NCBI RefSeq assembly: GCF_004123675.1
Contig: NZ_CP035417.1
Location: 2,905,501-2,969,500 of the forward strand
Direction: 5' to 3'
DNA from: Leisingera sp. NJS204
GTDB taxonomy: Bacteria > Pseudomonadota > Alphaproteobacteria > Rhodobacterales > Rhodobacteraceae
Length of the DNA stretch: 64,000 nt
Both the position numbers and the translations under genes were made by a program. This document shows, one piece after another, positions 1-9,268 of this stretch. The notes under the pieces are model-generated. The model ran no database searches, was not told the origin of the DNA, and saw only the letters and a list, made by a program, of their open reading frames with translations. Each line of letters begins with the position of its first letter. The first letter of the stretch is position 1.

Positions 1-106
1 GACCAGCAGAAAACCGGTCGAATTGCTCCGCCCGGATCATCGTTTCATAAATTGCGGCAACAACCTGGTCCTGCGACAAGGCCTGCGCGCGGCACAAGAG
101 CGTCAC
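1..106 (-). CDS. N-terminus of a probable LuxR-type HTH regulator (partial)
   Basis: An open frame starts with GTG at 106-104 and runs off the left edge (35 codons visible). A good ribosome binding site (GGAGGG) lies just upstream of the GTG. The visible protein contains LSQDQVVAAIYETMIRAEQF, which resembles the start of alphaproteobacterial LuxR-family HTH regulators (a pattern like IYDAALDP...W), but no DNA-binding domain is in view. That assignment is inference from a short stretch. The frame is too short to be certain; the ribosome binding site and codon use favour a real gene. Confidence 0.5.
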   Translation of the reverse strand, partial: MTLLCRAQALSQDQVVAAIYETMIRAEQFDRFSAG

Positions 107-460
107 TTCGCTCCCTCCAATACTGCTTTCCGCGTCAATGCGACGGCGCGCCCTGCAAGCATACGATCTGGCACGGGCGTTTTGCCCGCATGTTTCAGGC
201 TGTCAGCCTGTCAACTGAAAATTCCCGGCTGATGCCGCCCAAATCCGGGCTGGCATACCGTGCCGGACCACCCAATTCTTGGGTCCCCATACGCTTGGGC
301 GCGGGCGCCCTCTTTGACCTACAACTAATTTGCGAAACAGCTATGATCAAATTCAACTAAAATTCAACATTTATTTCGAATGCACAAATTCACATTGGAA
401 TCACCGCTCTAATTACAGAGGTGATTTCATTTTCTCAAAGGTCCTGCCGCCAAGCCGGCA
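107..460. other. Gene-free intergenic region, AT-rich in its right half
   Basis: Between two leftward genes I see no convincing reading frame. Positions 310-440 are clearly AT-richer than the surroundings and probably hold the promoter of the leftward gene at the window edge. It contains an interrupted inverted repeat at 399-426. Confidence 0.5.
399..426. other. Inverted repeat downstream of the HIT gene
   Basis: AATCAC (399-404) pairs with GTGATT (421-426), and CTCT (407-410) pairs with AGAG (417-420), with a two-base bulge and a 6-base loop. It lies 35 bases past the HIT stop codon. No clear T-run follows on the minus strand, so it may be a weak terminator or an operator for the leftward gene at the edge. 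Confidence 0.35.
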
Positions 461-886
461 TCAATGTCCGGCGAGTGCTGCGCGGATCTGTTCCGCCTGG
501 GCCTGGATCAGCGCCTGGTCGCCCATCGTTCCCGGCGGGCGCAGCCGGTCGCCCTCCTTGCGCGGCAGCACATGCAAATGAAGGTGAAAGACTTCCTGCC
601 CGCCCGCGGCCTCGTTGAACTGCTGCACGGTCACCCCGTCCGCGCCAAAGGCCTTGATCACCGCATGCGACAATTTCTGAACCGTCTGCATCACTGCTGC
701 CAACTGCGCAGGGCTGGCGTCCAGCAGGTTGCGGCACGGGGTTTTCGGGATCACCAGAAGATGCCCGTCGCTGCGCGGCATGATATCCATGAAGGCCAGC
801 GTATCGTCATCTTCATAGACACGGGCCGAGGGAATCTCACCGCGCAACAGCTTGGCAAAGATATTGTCGGGATCATAAGCGGGCAT
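461..886 (-). CDS. HIT family (histidine triad) nucleotide-binding protein
   Basis: A 141-residue protein of normal length for the HINT branch of the histidine triad superfamily, which hydrolyses or transfers nucleoside monophosphates from substrates such as AMP-lysine or adenylated intermediates. The N-terminus NIFAKLLRGEIPSARVYEDD is typical. The triad HLHLH, followed by VLPR, lies near residue 100. It is probably cytoplasmic. It diverges from ctaD; the 236-base gap between them holds an FNR-type box. The exact substrate cannot be read from the sequence. Confidence 0.93.
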   Translation of the reverse strand: MPAYDPDNIFAKLLRGEIPSARVYEDDDTLAFMDIMPRSDGHLLVIPKTPCRNLLDASPAQLAAVMQTVQKLSHAVIKAFGADGVTVQQFNEAAGGQEVFHLHLHVLPRKEGDRLRPPGTMGDQALIQAQAEQIRAALAGH

Positions 887-1001
887 GCGTCCGGCCTCCT
901 GATTTTGGCATTGTTCCGGTTGTGCGCGTGCCGTGCGGCCAGGTCAAGCACCCTGCGGCGCCGCAGCCTGCCTGGCATTCAAGCCCCTGCGGCAATAAAT
1001 C

Positions 1002-1015
1002 TTGATCCAGATCAA
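1002..1015. promoter_or_regulatory. FNR/FnrL-type box upstream of ctaD
   Basis: TTGATCCAGATCAA is a perfect match to the FNR consensus TTGATNNNNATCAA. It lies 107 bases before the ctaD start and between divergent genes. FnrL is the oxygen-sensing regulator of this family in Rhodobacteraceae, so oxygen-dependent control of oxidase subunit I is likely. Whether it activates or represses cannot be told from position, since the transcription start is unknown. Confidence 0.8.
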
Positions 1016-1066
1016 ACTCCGCCATTGAAGGCTCTGGCGGGCCACACTAATACTCCGAAGGAATCC

Positions 1067-1098
1067 AGGCCGCCCGGAGTCCGTCTCCGGGGGCCTTT
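1067..1098 (+). other. Terminator-like hairpin in the ctaD leader
   Basis: AGGCC(g)CCCGGAG at 1067-1079 pairs with CTCCGGGGGCCT at 1085-1096, with one bulged G, a 5-base loop and a short TTT after it. It sits 25 bases before the ctaD start codon and downstream of the FNR-type box, so it would be in the 5' untranslated region if transcription starts near that box. It could be an attenuator, an mRNA-stabilising hairpin, or a terminator for upstream transcription. Confidence 0.55.
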
Positions 1099-1122
1099 CG
1101 TTATGCAGCAGGAGGCACCTAA

Positions 1123-2796
1123 ATGGCAGACGCAGCCATTCATGGTCACGGCCACGAGGACGAGCGGACTTTCTTCACCCGCTGGTTCATGAGCACGAAC
1201 CATAAAGACATCGGCATTCTCTACCTGATCGTTTCGGCGTTCGCCGGTCTTATCTCTGTCATCTTCACCGTCTATATGCGGCTGGAACTGATGGATCCCG
1301 GCGTTCAGTACATGTGCCTGGAGGGCGCGCGCATGTTCGCAGACGCCTCTGCGGAATGCACCCCGAACGGCCATCTCTGGAACGTGATGATCACCGCCCA
1401 CGGCATCCTGATGATGTTCTTCGTGGTGATTCCGGCGCTGTTCGGCGGTTTCGGCAACTATTTCATGCCGCTGCAGATCGGCGCGCCGGACATGGCGTTC
1501 CCGCGGATGAACAACCTCAGCTTCTGGATGTATGTCACAGGCACCTCGCTGGCGGTCCTCTCGGTTGTCTCCCCGGGCGGCAATGACCAGCTGGGCTCCG
1601 GCGTGGGCTGGGTTCTTTACCCGCCGCTGTCGGTGAACGAGGGCGGCTACTCGATGGATCTGGCGATCTTTGCCGTGCACGTCTCGGGCGCGTCCTCGAT
1701 CCTGGGTGCGATCAATATGATCACCACCTTCCTGAACATGCGCGCCCCGGGCATGACCCTGTTCAAGGTGCCGCTGTTCTCCTGGTCGATCTTCGTCACC
1801 TCCTGGCTGATCCTGCTGTCCCTGCCGGTTCTGGCCGGCGCCATCACCATGCTGCTGATGGACCGCAACTTCGGCTTCACCTTCTTTGATGCAGCCGGCG
1901 GCGGCGACCCGATCCTGTACCAGCACATCCTGTGGTTCTTCGGCCACCCGGAAGTCTACATCGTGATCCTGCCGGGCTTTGGCATCATCTCCCACGTCAT
2001 CGCCACCTTCGCGCGCAAGCCTGTCTTCGGCTATCTGCCGATGGTCTGGGCGATCATCGCGATCGGTGTTCTGGGCTTTGTTGTCTGGGCGCACCACATG
2101 TACACCGTCGGCATGTCGCTGAACCAGCAGGCCTACTTCATGCTGGCCACAATGGTCATCGCGGTTCCGACCGGGGTTAAGGTGTTCAGCTGGATCGCCA
2201 CAATGTGGGGCGGCTCGATCGAATTCAAAGCTCCGATGATGTTTGCTTTCGGCTTCCTGTTCCTGTTCACCGTCGGCGGTGTGACCGGTGTGGTGCTGTC
2301 GCAGGCCTCCGTCGACCGCGCCTATCACGACACCTATTATGTGGTTGCGCACTTCCACTACGTGATGAGCTTGGGCGCTGTCTTTGCGATCTTCTCGGGC
2401 ATCTACTTCTACTTCGGCAAGATGACCGGCCGTCAGTACAACGAGCTGGGCGCCCAGATCCACTTCTGGATGTTCTTCATCGGCGCCAACCTGACGTTTT
2501 TCCCGCAGCACTTCCTGGGCCGCCAGGGCATGCCGCGCCGGTACATCGACTATCCGGAAGGCTTCGCCTACTGGAACAAGATCTCGTCCTATGGCGCGTT
2601 CCTGTCCTTTGCATCCTTCCTGCTGTTCTTCGGCGTGGTGATCTATTCGCTGCTGCGCGGCGCCCGCATCACCCAGAACAACTACTGGAACGAATACGCG
2701 GATACCCTGGAGTGGACCCTGCCCTGCCCGCCGCCCGAGCACACCTTTGAAATCCTGCCCAAGCAGGAAGACTGGGACCGCTCGCATTCGCACTAA
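1123..2796 (+). CDS. ctaD: Cytochrome c oxidase subunit I (aa3 type)
   Basis: The 557-residue catalytic subunit of the aa3 terminal oxidase carries heme a and the heme a3-CuB centre and pumps protons in the inner membrane. It has about twelve membrane segments. Landmark motifs are visible: [13 protein letters not shown] (CuB histidine and cross-linked tyrosine), WAHHMYTVG (the two other CuB histidines), and [15 protein letters not shown] (heme ligand region). The start follows the ribosome binding site GCAGGAGG. The other oxidase subunits (ctaC, ctaE) and assembly factors lie about 45 kb away, the split arrangement usual in this family. A strong terminator follows at once. Confidence 0.98.
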   Translation: MADAAIHGHGHEDERTFFTRWFMSTNHKDIGILYLIVSAFAGLISVIFTVYMRLELMDPGVQYMCLEGARMFADASAECTPNGHLWNVMITAHGILMMFFVVIPALFGGFGNYFMPLQIGAPDMAFPRMNNLSFWMYVTGTSLAVLSVVSPGGNDQLGSGVGWVLYPPLSVNEGGYSMDLAIFAVHVSGASSILGAINMITTFLNMRAPGMTLFKVPLFSWSIFVTSWLILLSLPVLAGAITMLLMDRNFGFTFFDAAGGGDPILYQHILWFFGHPEVYIVILPGFGIISHVIATFARKPVFGYLPMVWAIIAIGVLGFVVWAHHMYTVGMSLNQQAYFMLATMVIAVPTGVKVFSWIATMWGGSIEFKAPMMFAFGFLFLFTVGGVTGVVLSQASVDRAYHDTYYVVAHFHYVMSLGAVFAIFSGIYFYFGKMTGRQYNELGAQIHFWMFFIGANLTFFPQHFLGRQGMPRRYIDYPEGFAYWNKISSYGAFLSFASFLLFFGVVIYSLLRGARITQNNYWNEYADTLEWTLPCPPPEHTFEILPKQEDWDRSHSH

Positions 2797-2820
2797 GCGG
2801 CTACGACACTGACATCAAAA

Positions 2821-2855
2821 AAAGGCCCCGGCGCAGATGCTCCGGGGCCTTTTTC
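2821..2855 (+). terminator. Rho-independent terminator of ctaD
   Basis: An 11-bp perfect stem, AAAGGCCCCGG with CCGGGGCCTTT, with a 10-base loop and a T-run, begins 24 bases after the ctaD stop codon. Confidence 0.92.
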
Positions 2856-2951
2856 ATGCGCGCGCCCCGCGGTAATAACCCGCAGTGGAAATCCGGACTT
2901 TCCGGCACATCATTTATGAGGAACCCACTTTGCGCAGCAGGCGTTGAACAG

Positions 2952-3434
2952 ATGCCCTACAACTGGACCCGACCGCAGCAAGACGCCGAACGCGAGCTGC
3001 ACCTTTGGCCGCATCAATCGCTGCCACCGCAGGGCTATGTGCGGTTCCTTGGCTTGACAGCGGCACTGATCTGCGTGCCGCTGATCCCTGTCCTGGGATC
3101 TTTCCTGCTGTGGGGGCTGCTGCCGTTCCTGCTGCTGGCCCTGTTCGGCATGAAATGGGCGCTGGACCGCAGCCGCCATGACCATCAGATCCTGGAGGTG
3201 CTGACCATCGGAAAAGAAGAGGCCCATCTGGAGCGGATCAATCCCGATGGCGGCCGTCAAAACTGGCGCTGCAACCGCTACTGGACCCGCGTCGAGATGC
3301 ACGACCACGACGGCCCGGTGCCGCATTATGTCACCCTGCAAGGCGGCGGCCGCGAAGTGGAGATCGGAGCGTTCCTGTCTGAAGACGAACGGGTCGCGCT
3401 TTATGGCGACCTCAAGTCTGCTTTTTCGCATTGA
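2952..3434 (+). CDS. DUF2244 integral membrane protein
   Basis: The protein starting MPYNW is 160 residues long. Two adjacent hydrophobic segments lie at about residues 34-70, followed by a basic turn (DRSRHDH) and a soluble C-terminal half. The layout and motifs such as LWPHQSLPP and GMKWALDRSRHDHQ fit the DUF2244 family, commonly found near cytochrome oxidase genes in alphaproteobacteria; its function is unknown. I chose the ATG at 2952 because the family begins with MPY and upstream residues look non-coding; an ATG at 2916 is in frame. Its position just after ctaD hints at a link with the respiratory membrane, but the strong terminator between them argues for separate transcription. Confidence 0.85.
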   Translation: MPYNWTRPQQDAERELHLWPHQSLPPQGYVRFLGLTAALICVPLIPVLGSFLLWGLLPFLLLALFGMKWALDRSRHDHQILEVLTIGKEEAHLERINPDGGRQNWRCNRYWTRVEMHDHDGPVPHYVTLQGGGREVEIGAFLSEDERVALYGDLKSAFSH

Positions 3435-3470
3435 CCGGAAAAGCAAAAGGCCCGCAACGCGGACCTGCCC

Positions 3471-3504
3471 GTTTCATCTTTGCAAAAATACTCCCGCCGG
3501 AGGC
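3471..3504. repeat. Dispersed intergenic element RE1, copy A
   Basis: The unit runs TTTCATCTTTGCAAAAATAC and then CTCCCGCCGGAGGC. The same unit recurs at 23526-23558 (inverted) and 37771-37804. CTCC-CGCC-GGAG can form a small stem; read leftward it is followed by TATTTTT, like a compact terminator. Here it lies between convergent genes and could end the leftward GatB/YqeY-side or rightward DUF2244 transcript. Confidence 0.75.
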
Positions 3505-3528
3505 AGCGCGCGCCAGCGCGCCTTTCTA

Positions 3529-4002
3529 TCAGCAGTCGCCTTTGCTGCAAAGCTGGTCCTTGACCAGGGGCCCGGCTTTGCCGAAATCCATCTGGCCGGT
3601 GTATTTCGCCTTCAGCGCCCCCATCACCTTGCCCATGTCGCGAATCGATTCGGCGCCGGTTTCCGCCACCGCCGCAGTGATCGCCTCGCCGGCTTCCTCG
3701 TCGCTCAGCTGCTGCGGCAGGAATTCCTCGATGATGGCGATTTCGCCCAGTTCCCGCTCCGCAAGATCCAGCCGCCCGCCTTCTTCATAGGCGCGTGCGC
3801 TTTCGTTGCGCTGCTTGGTCATCTTTCCCAGGATGGCAAGGATTTCCCCTTCCCCGATACCGCCCTCTTCACCATCGGCGCGGGCGGCGATTTCCCGGTC
3901 CTTGATTGCCGCGTTGATCAGCCGCAGCGTACACAGCCGCTCCGCCGCCTTGTCTTTCATCGCTTGCTTCAAGGCCTGATTGACCTGTGTGCGCGTATCC
4001 AT
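3529..4002 (-). CDS. GatB/YqeY domain protein
   Basis: A 157-residue protein of the YqeY family (usual length about 150), related to the tail domain of the GatB amidotransferase subunit and thought to bind tRNA; its exact role is unknown. Visible family features are the N-terminal helix TLRLINAAIKDREIAAR, the central KQRNESARAYEEGGR and the motif IIEEFLPQQLSDEE. The start MDTRTQVNQALK is chosen by family alignment; in-frame ATGs 12 and 30 bases upstream are possible. It diverges from carA. Confidence 0.9.
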   Translation of the reverse strand: MDTRTQVNQALKQAMKDKAAERLCTLRLINAAIKDREIAARADGEEGGIGEGEILAILGKMTKQRNESARAYEEGGRLDLAERELGEIAIIEEFLPQQLSDEEAGEAITAAVAETGAESIRDMGKVMGALKAKYTGQMDFGKAGPLVKDQLCSKGDC

Positions 4003-4181
4003 CGTAGTAAGCATCCCATGGTTGCCGGACACCGATGGTTATCCATTCTGCACCCGCTGTGCAAGTTTACTATAAATTCCCTATTCCTGACCCCGCGTCT
4101 GCCTGCCCGCCGCTGCAGGCTTGACCCGCTTGGGCGCTCCCCTTACAAGCCGATGAATTTCACCGCATGGAGACTCGCGCA

Positions 4182-5342
<1,161 letters not shown>

Positions 5343-5349
5343 AAAAGCT

Positions 5350-5380
5350 GTTAACCATGCTGCCGGACGGCATGGTTAAC
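5350..5380. other. Perfect inverted repeat after carA
   Basis: GTTAACCATGC (5350-5360) and GCATGGTTAAC (5370-5380) form an 11-bp perfect palindrome with a 9-base spacer. There is no T-run. It ends carA and precedes the glycosyltransferase gene by 66 bases, so it is either a factor-dependent terminator hairpin or an operator. TTAACC half-sites resemble CtrA sites, but this orientation is inverted. Confidence 0.55.
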
Positions 5381-5445
5381 ACTGCATTTACCAATTCTTA
5401 AACCCCCGCCGCCAGCCTGAAGCCCTCAGGTGTTTTTGTTACGGG

Positions 5446-7386
5446 GTGGCGATGGGTTTTGTGTCTCAACCGTTGCGGCAGTTCCGCCCGCCGCGGCCCG
5501 CCGGGGAGTATTCTCCGGGGCCGCCGCCGCCGGTAAATGGCCGCGGCATGATGAAGGCGCTGGTGCTGCGCCAGCACCAGAAGGCCGCCCTTGGGCGTGT
5601 GCTGGTGGCCGAGGGGCTGGCCAGTGAAGACCAGGTCCAGGACACGCTGGCCCGGCAATACCGGATGCAGCGCGCCGACCTCAGCGGCCAGGTCGTCAAT
5701 CCCCGGCTGCTAGCCCGCAAACCCGCCCAGTTCTGGTTGCGCCACTCTGCACTTCCGTGGATGCAATTCGGCCAAACCGTCACCGTTGCCATTGCCCACC
5801 CGGACCAATTCGAGATGCTGCGCGGCGAACTGCAGGACAGTTTTGGCTGCATCACGCCAGTGCTGGCCTGCGAAGCGCAGATCACCGCTTTGCTGACCGC
5901 GCATTTCAGCCCCGCCCTGGTGCGCCAGGCCTGCTGCAGCGTGGCTCCGCGGCAAAGCTGCCGCAGCCTGCAGCCTGCACGGGGCCGCGCACTGCTGACA
6001 GTCTGTGCCCTGCCCGCGCTTTACCTAAGCTGGACCGCCCCTGCGGCGGTCTTCACCGCTCTCAGCCTGCTGGCGCTGCTGTCGGTGCTGCTGTTCACCA
6101 TGCTGAAGCTTTGCGGGCTTGCAGCCTATTGGTCCGGCCGGACCCGCTGCCGGCCTCCGGCGCAGATGCCCCTGGCCTGTCAAACCGGCTTGGGCAACCG
6201 GCCCGTCATCTCGATCCTGGTGCCGCTTTACCAGGAGGCCGAGATCAGCCGTGCACTGCTTGCCCGCATCCGCAAACTCAGCTACCCTCCGGCCCTGACC
6301 GATGTGATCCTGGTGCTGGAGGAACATGACGCCGTCACTCGGGCAGCCCTTGCAGGCACCCGCCTGCCGCCTTGGATCCGGGTGGTTGAGGTTCCGGCCT
6401 TTGGCGGGCTGACCACCAAGCCGCGGGCGCTGAACTATGCGCTGAACTTCTGCTGTGGCGACATCATCGGTGTTTGGGATGCCGAGGATGCGCCGCAGGC
6501 GGATCAGCTGGACCAGGTGGCGCAGGCCTTTGCCCGCGCCGACAGAAACACGGCGTGTTTTCAGGGTGTTCTTGACTACTACAACCCCGCCACCAATTGG
6601 ATCTCCCGCTGCTTCACGCTGGAGTACGCCAGCTGGTTCCGCATTGTTCTGCACGGAATTTCCCGGCTTGGCCTGGTGGTGCCGCTGGGCGGCACGACAA
6701 TGTTCATCCGCCGCAAGGTGCTGGAGGAACTGGGCGGCTGGGATGCCCATAACGTCACCGAGGATGCGGATCTGGGTGTCCGCCTCTACCGCGCCGGCTA
6801 CCGCACCGGCATGCTGCCCAGCACCACTTTTGAGGAAGCCAACTGCCGTCCCTGGCCCTGGGTTAAGCAGCGCTCGCGCTGGCTGAAAGGGTTCATGGTG
6901 ACCTATCTGGTGCATATGCGCCAGCCGCTGCGGCTGCTGGGTGACCTTGGCTGGAAACGGTTCCTGGGTTTTCAGGCGTTCTTCCTGGGCACCATCGGGC
7001 AGTTCCTGTTTGCGCCGGTTTTGTGGTCGTTCTGGCTGATAGCGCTTGGCCTGCCGCACCCCAGCGCCGGGACGGCTTCGCCGCTGCTGCTGTCGCTGGC
7101 GGCCGCGGCGCTGGTGTTTTTCGAGTTACTGGGACTGGTCATCAGCGTCACCGCCGCCTTTGCCATGGGTCGGCCCAGGCTGGCGGCCTGGGCGCCTGCG
7201 ATGATCCTCTACTATCCGATGGGCGCCATTGCTGTCACCAAAGCCGCGCATGAGCTGCTTGTCCGGCCGTTTTTCTGGGACAAGACGGCGCACGGCATCA
7301 AACCCGCATCCAAATGCCGCGGTGCATGGCTTGGGCTCTGGCGGTTTATCCCCGCCCGCTGGCGTCCTGCTTCAGCCGGGTCATGA
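5446..7386 (+). CDS. Family 2 glycosyltransferase with an N-terminal GspE_N/MshEN-like domain
   Basis: A 646-residue membrane protein. Residues 48-150 resemble the GspE_N/MshEN domain: LGRVLVAEGLASEDQVQDTL followed by ARQ fits the 24-residue cyclic di-GMP motif except that the leading Arg is Ala. Two membrane segments follow (about 183-225), then a GT2 catalytic domain: ILVPLYQEAE, DAED near 345, TEDADLG as catalytic acid region, and QRSRWLKG (QxxRW). Three or four C-terminal membrane segments suggest a processive synthase that exports a polysaccharide. The product is unknown. The start is GTG 5446 or ATG 5452; the first 35 residues are proline-rich and may not be conserved. Its tail overlaps the GntR gene by 41 bases. 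Confidence 0.88.
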   Translation: MAMGFVSQPLRQFRPPRPAGEYSPGPPPPVNGRGMMKALVLRQHQKAALGRVLVAEGLASEDQVQDTLARQYRMQRADLSGQVVNPRLLARKPAQFWLRHSALPWMQFGQTVTVAIAHPDQFEMLRGELQDSFGCITPVLACEAQITALLTAHFSPALVRQACCSVAPRQSCRSLQPARGRALLTVCALPALYLSWTAPAAVFTALSLLALLSVLLFTMLKLCGLAAYWSGRTRCRPPAQMPLACQTGLGNRPVISILVPLYQEAEISRALLARIRKLSYPPALTDVILVLEEHDAVTRAALAGTRLPPWIRVVEVPAFGGLTTKPRALNYALNFCCGDIIGVWDAEDAPQADQLDQVAQAFARADRNTACFQGVLDYYNPATNWISRCFTLEYASWFRIVLHGISRLGLVVPLGGTTMFIRRKVLEELGGWDAHNVTEDADLGVRLYRAGYRTGMLPSTTFEEANCRPWPWVKQRSRWLKGFMVTYLVHMRQPLRLLGDLGWKRFLGFQAFFLGTIGQFLFAPVLWSFWLIALGLPHPSAGTASPLLLSLAAAALVFFELLGLVISVTAAFAMGRPRLAAWAPAMILYYPMGAIAVTKAAHELLVRPFFWDKTAHGIKPASKCRGAWLGLWRFIPARWRPASAGS

Positions 7387-7990
7387 AGGCGATCGAGATA
7401 TGTTCCTTCAGCGCCTCGCCCGCCGCCGCCTCATCGCGGCGGCCGATCGCATCAACAATGCCCTTGTGCTCTGACTGGGCAATCTCGCTGCGCCCTTCGG
7501 CGGCCAGAGATGTGGTCGCCATCAGCGCCATGGTCCGGTGCACCAGGTCCAGCTGCTGCACCAGATAGCGGTTGTGCGACGCCAAATGGATCTGTTCATG
7601 GAACCGGCGGTTGGCCTTGGACAGCGCCGACGGATCGCCGATCAGCTGATCATCGGCCTCGACCATTTCCTTCAGCACCTTAATCTCTTCTTCGGTAGCA
7701 TGGCGTGCCGCCAGCTGTGCTGCCAGCCCTTCCAGCTCGCGCCGGACCACATACAGTTCGGCCATCTGATTGTGGTCAAGCGAGGCGACAATCAGCGACC
7801 GCCCGTCGCGCTCCAGCAGCGATTGCGTCTCCAGCCGCTGCAGCGCCTCGCGGATCGGAGTGCGCGAGACGCCAAAGCGTTCGGCAAGATCGCTCTCCAC
7901 CAGCCGGTCGCCGGGCTTGTAAACGCCAACGTCGATCGCCTCGAGGATCAGCGCATAAGCATCTTTCTGGTTGCTGCGGCTCTGGCTCAT
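7346..7990 (-). CDS. GntR-family (FadR/FCD type) transcriptional regulator
   Basis: A 214-residue regulator. The N-terminal winged helix is typical: GDRLVESDLAERFGVSRTPI with REALQRL. The C-terminal all-helical FCD domain binds a small ligand, usually an organic acid, through metal-coordinating His residues (one such region is NRRFHEQIHLASHN, another SEHKGIVDAI). The start MSQSRSNQK has AGGAAG upstream; the frame is open 57 bases further. It diverges from the HAD gene and overlaps the glycosyltransferase gene by 41 bases tail to tail. The regulated pathway is not evident. Confidence 0.93.
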   Translation of the reverse strand: MSQSRSNQKDAYALILEAIDVGVYKPGDRLVESDLAERFGVSRTPIREALQRLETQSLLERDGRSLIVASLDHNQMAELYVVRRELEGLAAQLAARHATEEEIKVLKEMVEADDQLIGDPSALSKANRRFHEQIHLASHNRYLVQQLDLVHRTMALMATTSLAAEGRSEIAQSEHKGIVDAIGRRDEAAAGEALKEHISIAFMTRLKQDASGRG

Positions 7991-8132
7991 GGGTCTTCCT
8001 GTCTTTTTCAGTTGGCCAATCTCTACAGCGCAAGGGGCAGCAATCAACCCTGATGGCGCTAAAGCGCTGAAAACCCGCAGTCAAAATGCGCTTTTGATTG
8101 CAATAGCGGCATCCGCCCCCTAATCCGGCACC

Positions 8133-8777
8133 ATGCCCAAGCACTCCTTTTCCCATGTCACCCAATGGGTGTTCGACCTCGACAACACCCTGTATCCGCC
8201 GTCGGCACGGCTGTTTGACCAGATTGAGGTCAAGATGACGGCCTATGTGATGGCAGCCCTTGGCGTGGACAAGGCCAAGGCCGACCACCTGCGCAGCCAT
8301 TACTGGCGCGAACACGGCACCACATTGGCCGGGCTGATGCGCGAGCATGATCTGGACCCGGAACCCTATCTGGTTGCGGTGCATGACATCTCGATGGAGC
8401 CTCTTGAAAAGGACGCCGGCCTGGCGGCGAACATCCGCAATCTGCCTGGCCGGAAGTTCGTCTATACCAATGGCACTGCCCCTTATGCAGAGCGGGTGCT
8501 GGCCGCACGCGGGCTGTCGGGGCTGTTTGACGGCGTCTATGGCGTGGAACACGCGGACTACCACCCCAAGCCGGAGCGGCGCGCCTTTGACCGGGTCTTT
8601 GCCCGCGCCGGCGTAACCCCGGAACAAGCGGCAATGTTCGAGGATGACGCCCGCAACCTTGCCGCCCCGCACCAGATGGGAATGCGCACGGTGCATGTGG
8701 CGCCGGAACCGGTCAGGGCCGCGCACATTCATCATCATTCGGAAGATTTGACGGGTTTTCTGGCTGCTCTGACCTGA
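8133..8777 (+). CDS. HAD-family pyrimidine 5'-nucleotidase
   Basis: A 214-residue HAD hydrolase of the pyrimidine 5'-nucleotidase (SDT1-like) branch, which dephosphorylates UMP or CMP. Motif I is FDLDNTLYP with the nucleophilic Asp, motif II is YTNGT, the motif III lysine is in YHPKPE, and motif IV is MFEDDARN. The helical cap between motifs I and II has the family's usual size. It is cytoplasmic. The start ATG follows a short AT-rich promoter region shared with the divergent GntR gene. Confidence 0.93.
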   Translation: MPKHSFSHVTQWVFDLDNTLYPPSARLFDQIEVKMTAYVMAALGVDKAKADHLRSHYWREHGTTLAGLMREHDLDPEPYLVAVHDISMEPLEKDAGLAANIRNLPGRKFVYTNGTAPYAERVLAARGLSGLFDGVYGVEHADYHPKPERRAFDRVFARAGVTPEQAAMFEDDARNLAAPHQMGMRTVHVAPEPVRAAHIHHHSEDLTGFLAALT

Positions 8778-8940
8778 GTTCCCGTCTTTGCAGGCGGCGC
8801 ATTCAGACGTCTTTTGCCCCCTTCAGGGATGTGTACAACTGCACACCGGCAAATCTTTGCAACTGCGGCAAAATATACCTGTTTGCCGCATGTTTTCCTC
8901 CCTATATGCGCCCCGAAACCGAATGCTTGGAGCCCGACCG

Positions 8941-9189
8941 ATGAGCGCATATGCCCTTCCCGAACGCCTGACCCTGATCCAGCGCATGCTGTTTGCCGTG
9001 CCGCTGCTGGGACGGATGATCAAAGAGGTCGCTTACGGCCCGGATGAAAACCTCTATTACGCCATTGCAACGCTGGTCAGCCTTTGGGGCTGTTCGATCC
9101 TGCTGTTCGGCATTCCCGGCCTCTACATCCCGGCGGTCTGCATGGTACCGGTGGTGTTCACGCTGCTGATCTCCATCACCCGCGGCTAA
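8941..9189 (+). CDS. Small membrane protein of unknown function
   Basis: An 82-residue protein with a ribosome binding site (TGGAGC) upstream of the ATG. The N-terminal third is soluble and amphipathic (PERLTLIQRMLFAVPLLGRM); two hydrophobic segments follow (about 40-58 and 60-78). I do not recognise a family. It lies between the nucleotidase and a UbiH-type hydroxylase on the same strand, so cotranscription with the hydroxylase is possible. Confidence 0.75.
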   Translation: MSAYALPERLTLIQRMLFAVPLLGRMIKEVAYGPDENLYYAIATLVSLWGCSILLFGIPGLYIPAVCMVPVVFTLLISITRG

Positions 9190-9268
9190 GCGCCCTATCT
9201 GCCGCTATCGGCTTGTCTTCCCCCGCTGTCCGGGCCTATTTCTGGCGGCAGAACGGAGGGCTGAGACG

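Noticed and set aside
49-360. Two plus-strand frames near the left edge
   Set aside because: They lie opposite to the better minus-strand start at 106 and have no ribosome binding site or recognisable protein.
1012-2793. 593-codon open frame antisense to ctaD
   Set aside because: It is a mirror of ctaD made by the GC-rich third positions of that gene; its protein is rich in His, Arg, Gln and Asp with no family likeness.
5500-5530. GGGGAGTATTCTCC inside the glycosyltransferase start as a fourth RE1 copy
   Set aside because: It shares GGGAGTATT with RE1 but lacks the CTTTNCAAAAATAC half and the CTCCCGCCGGAG stem.
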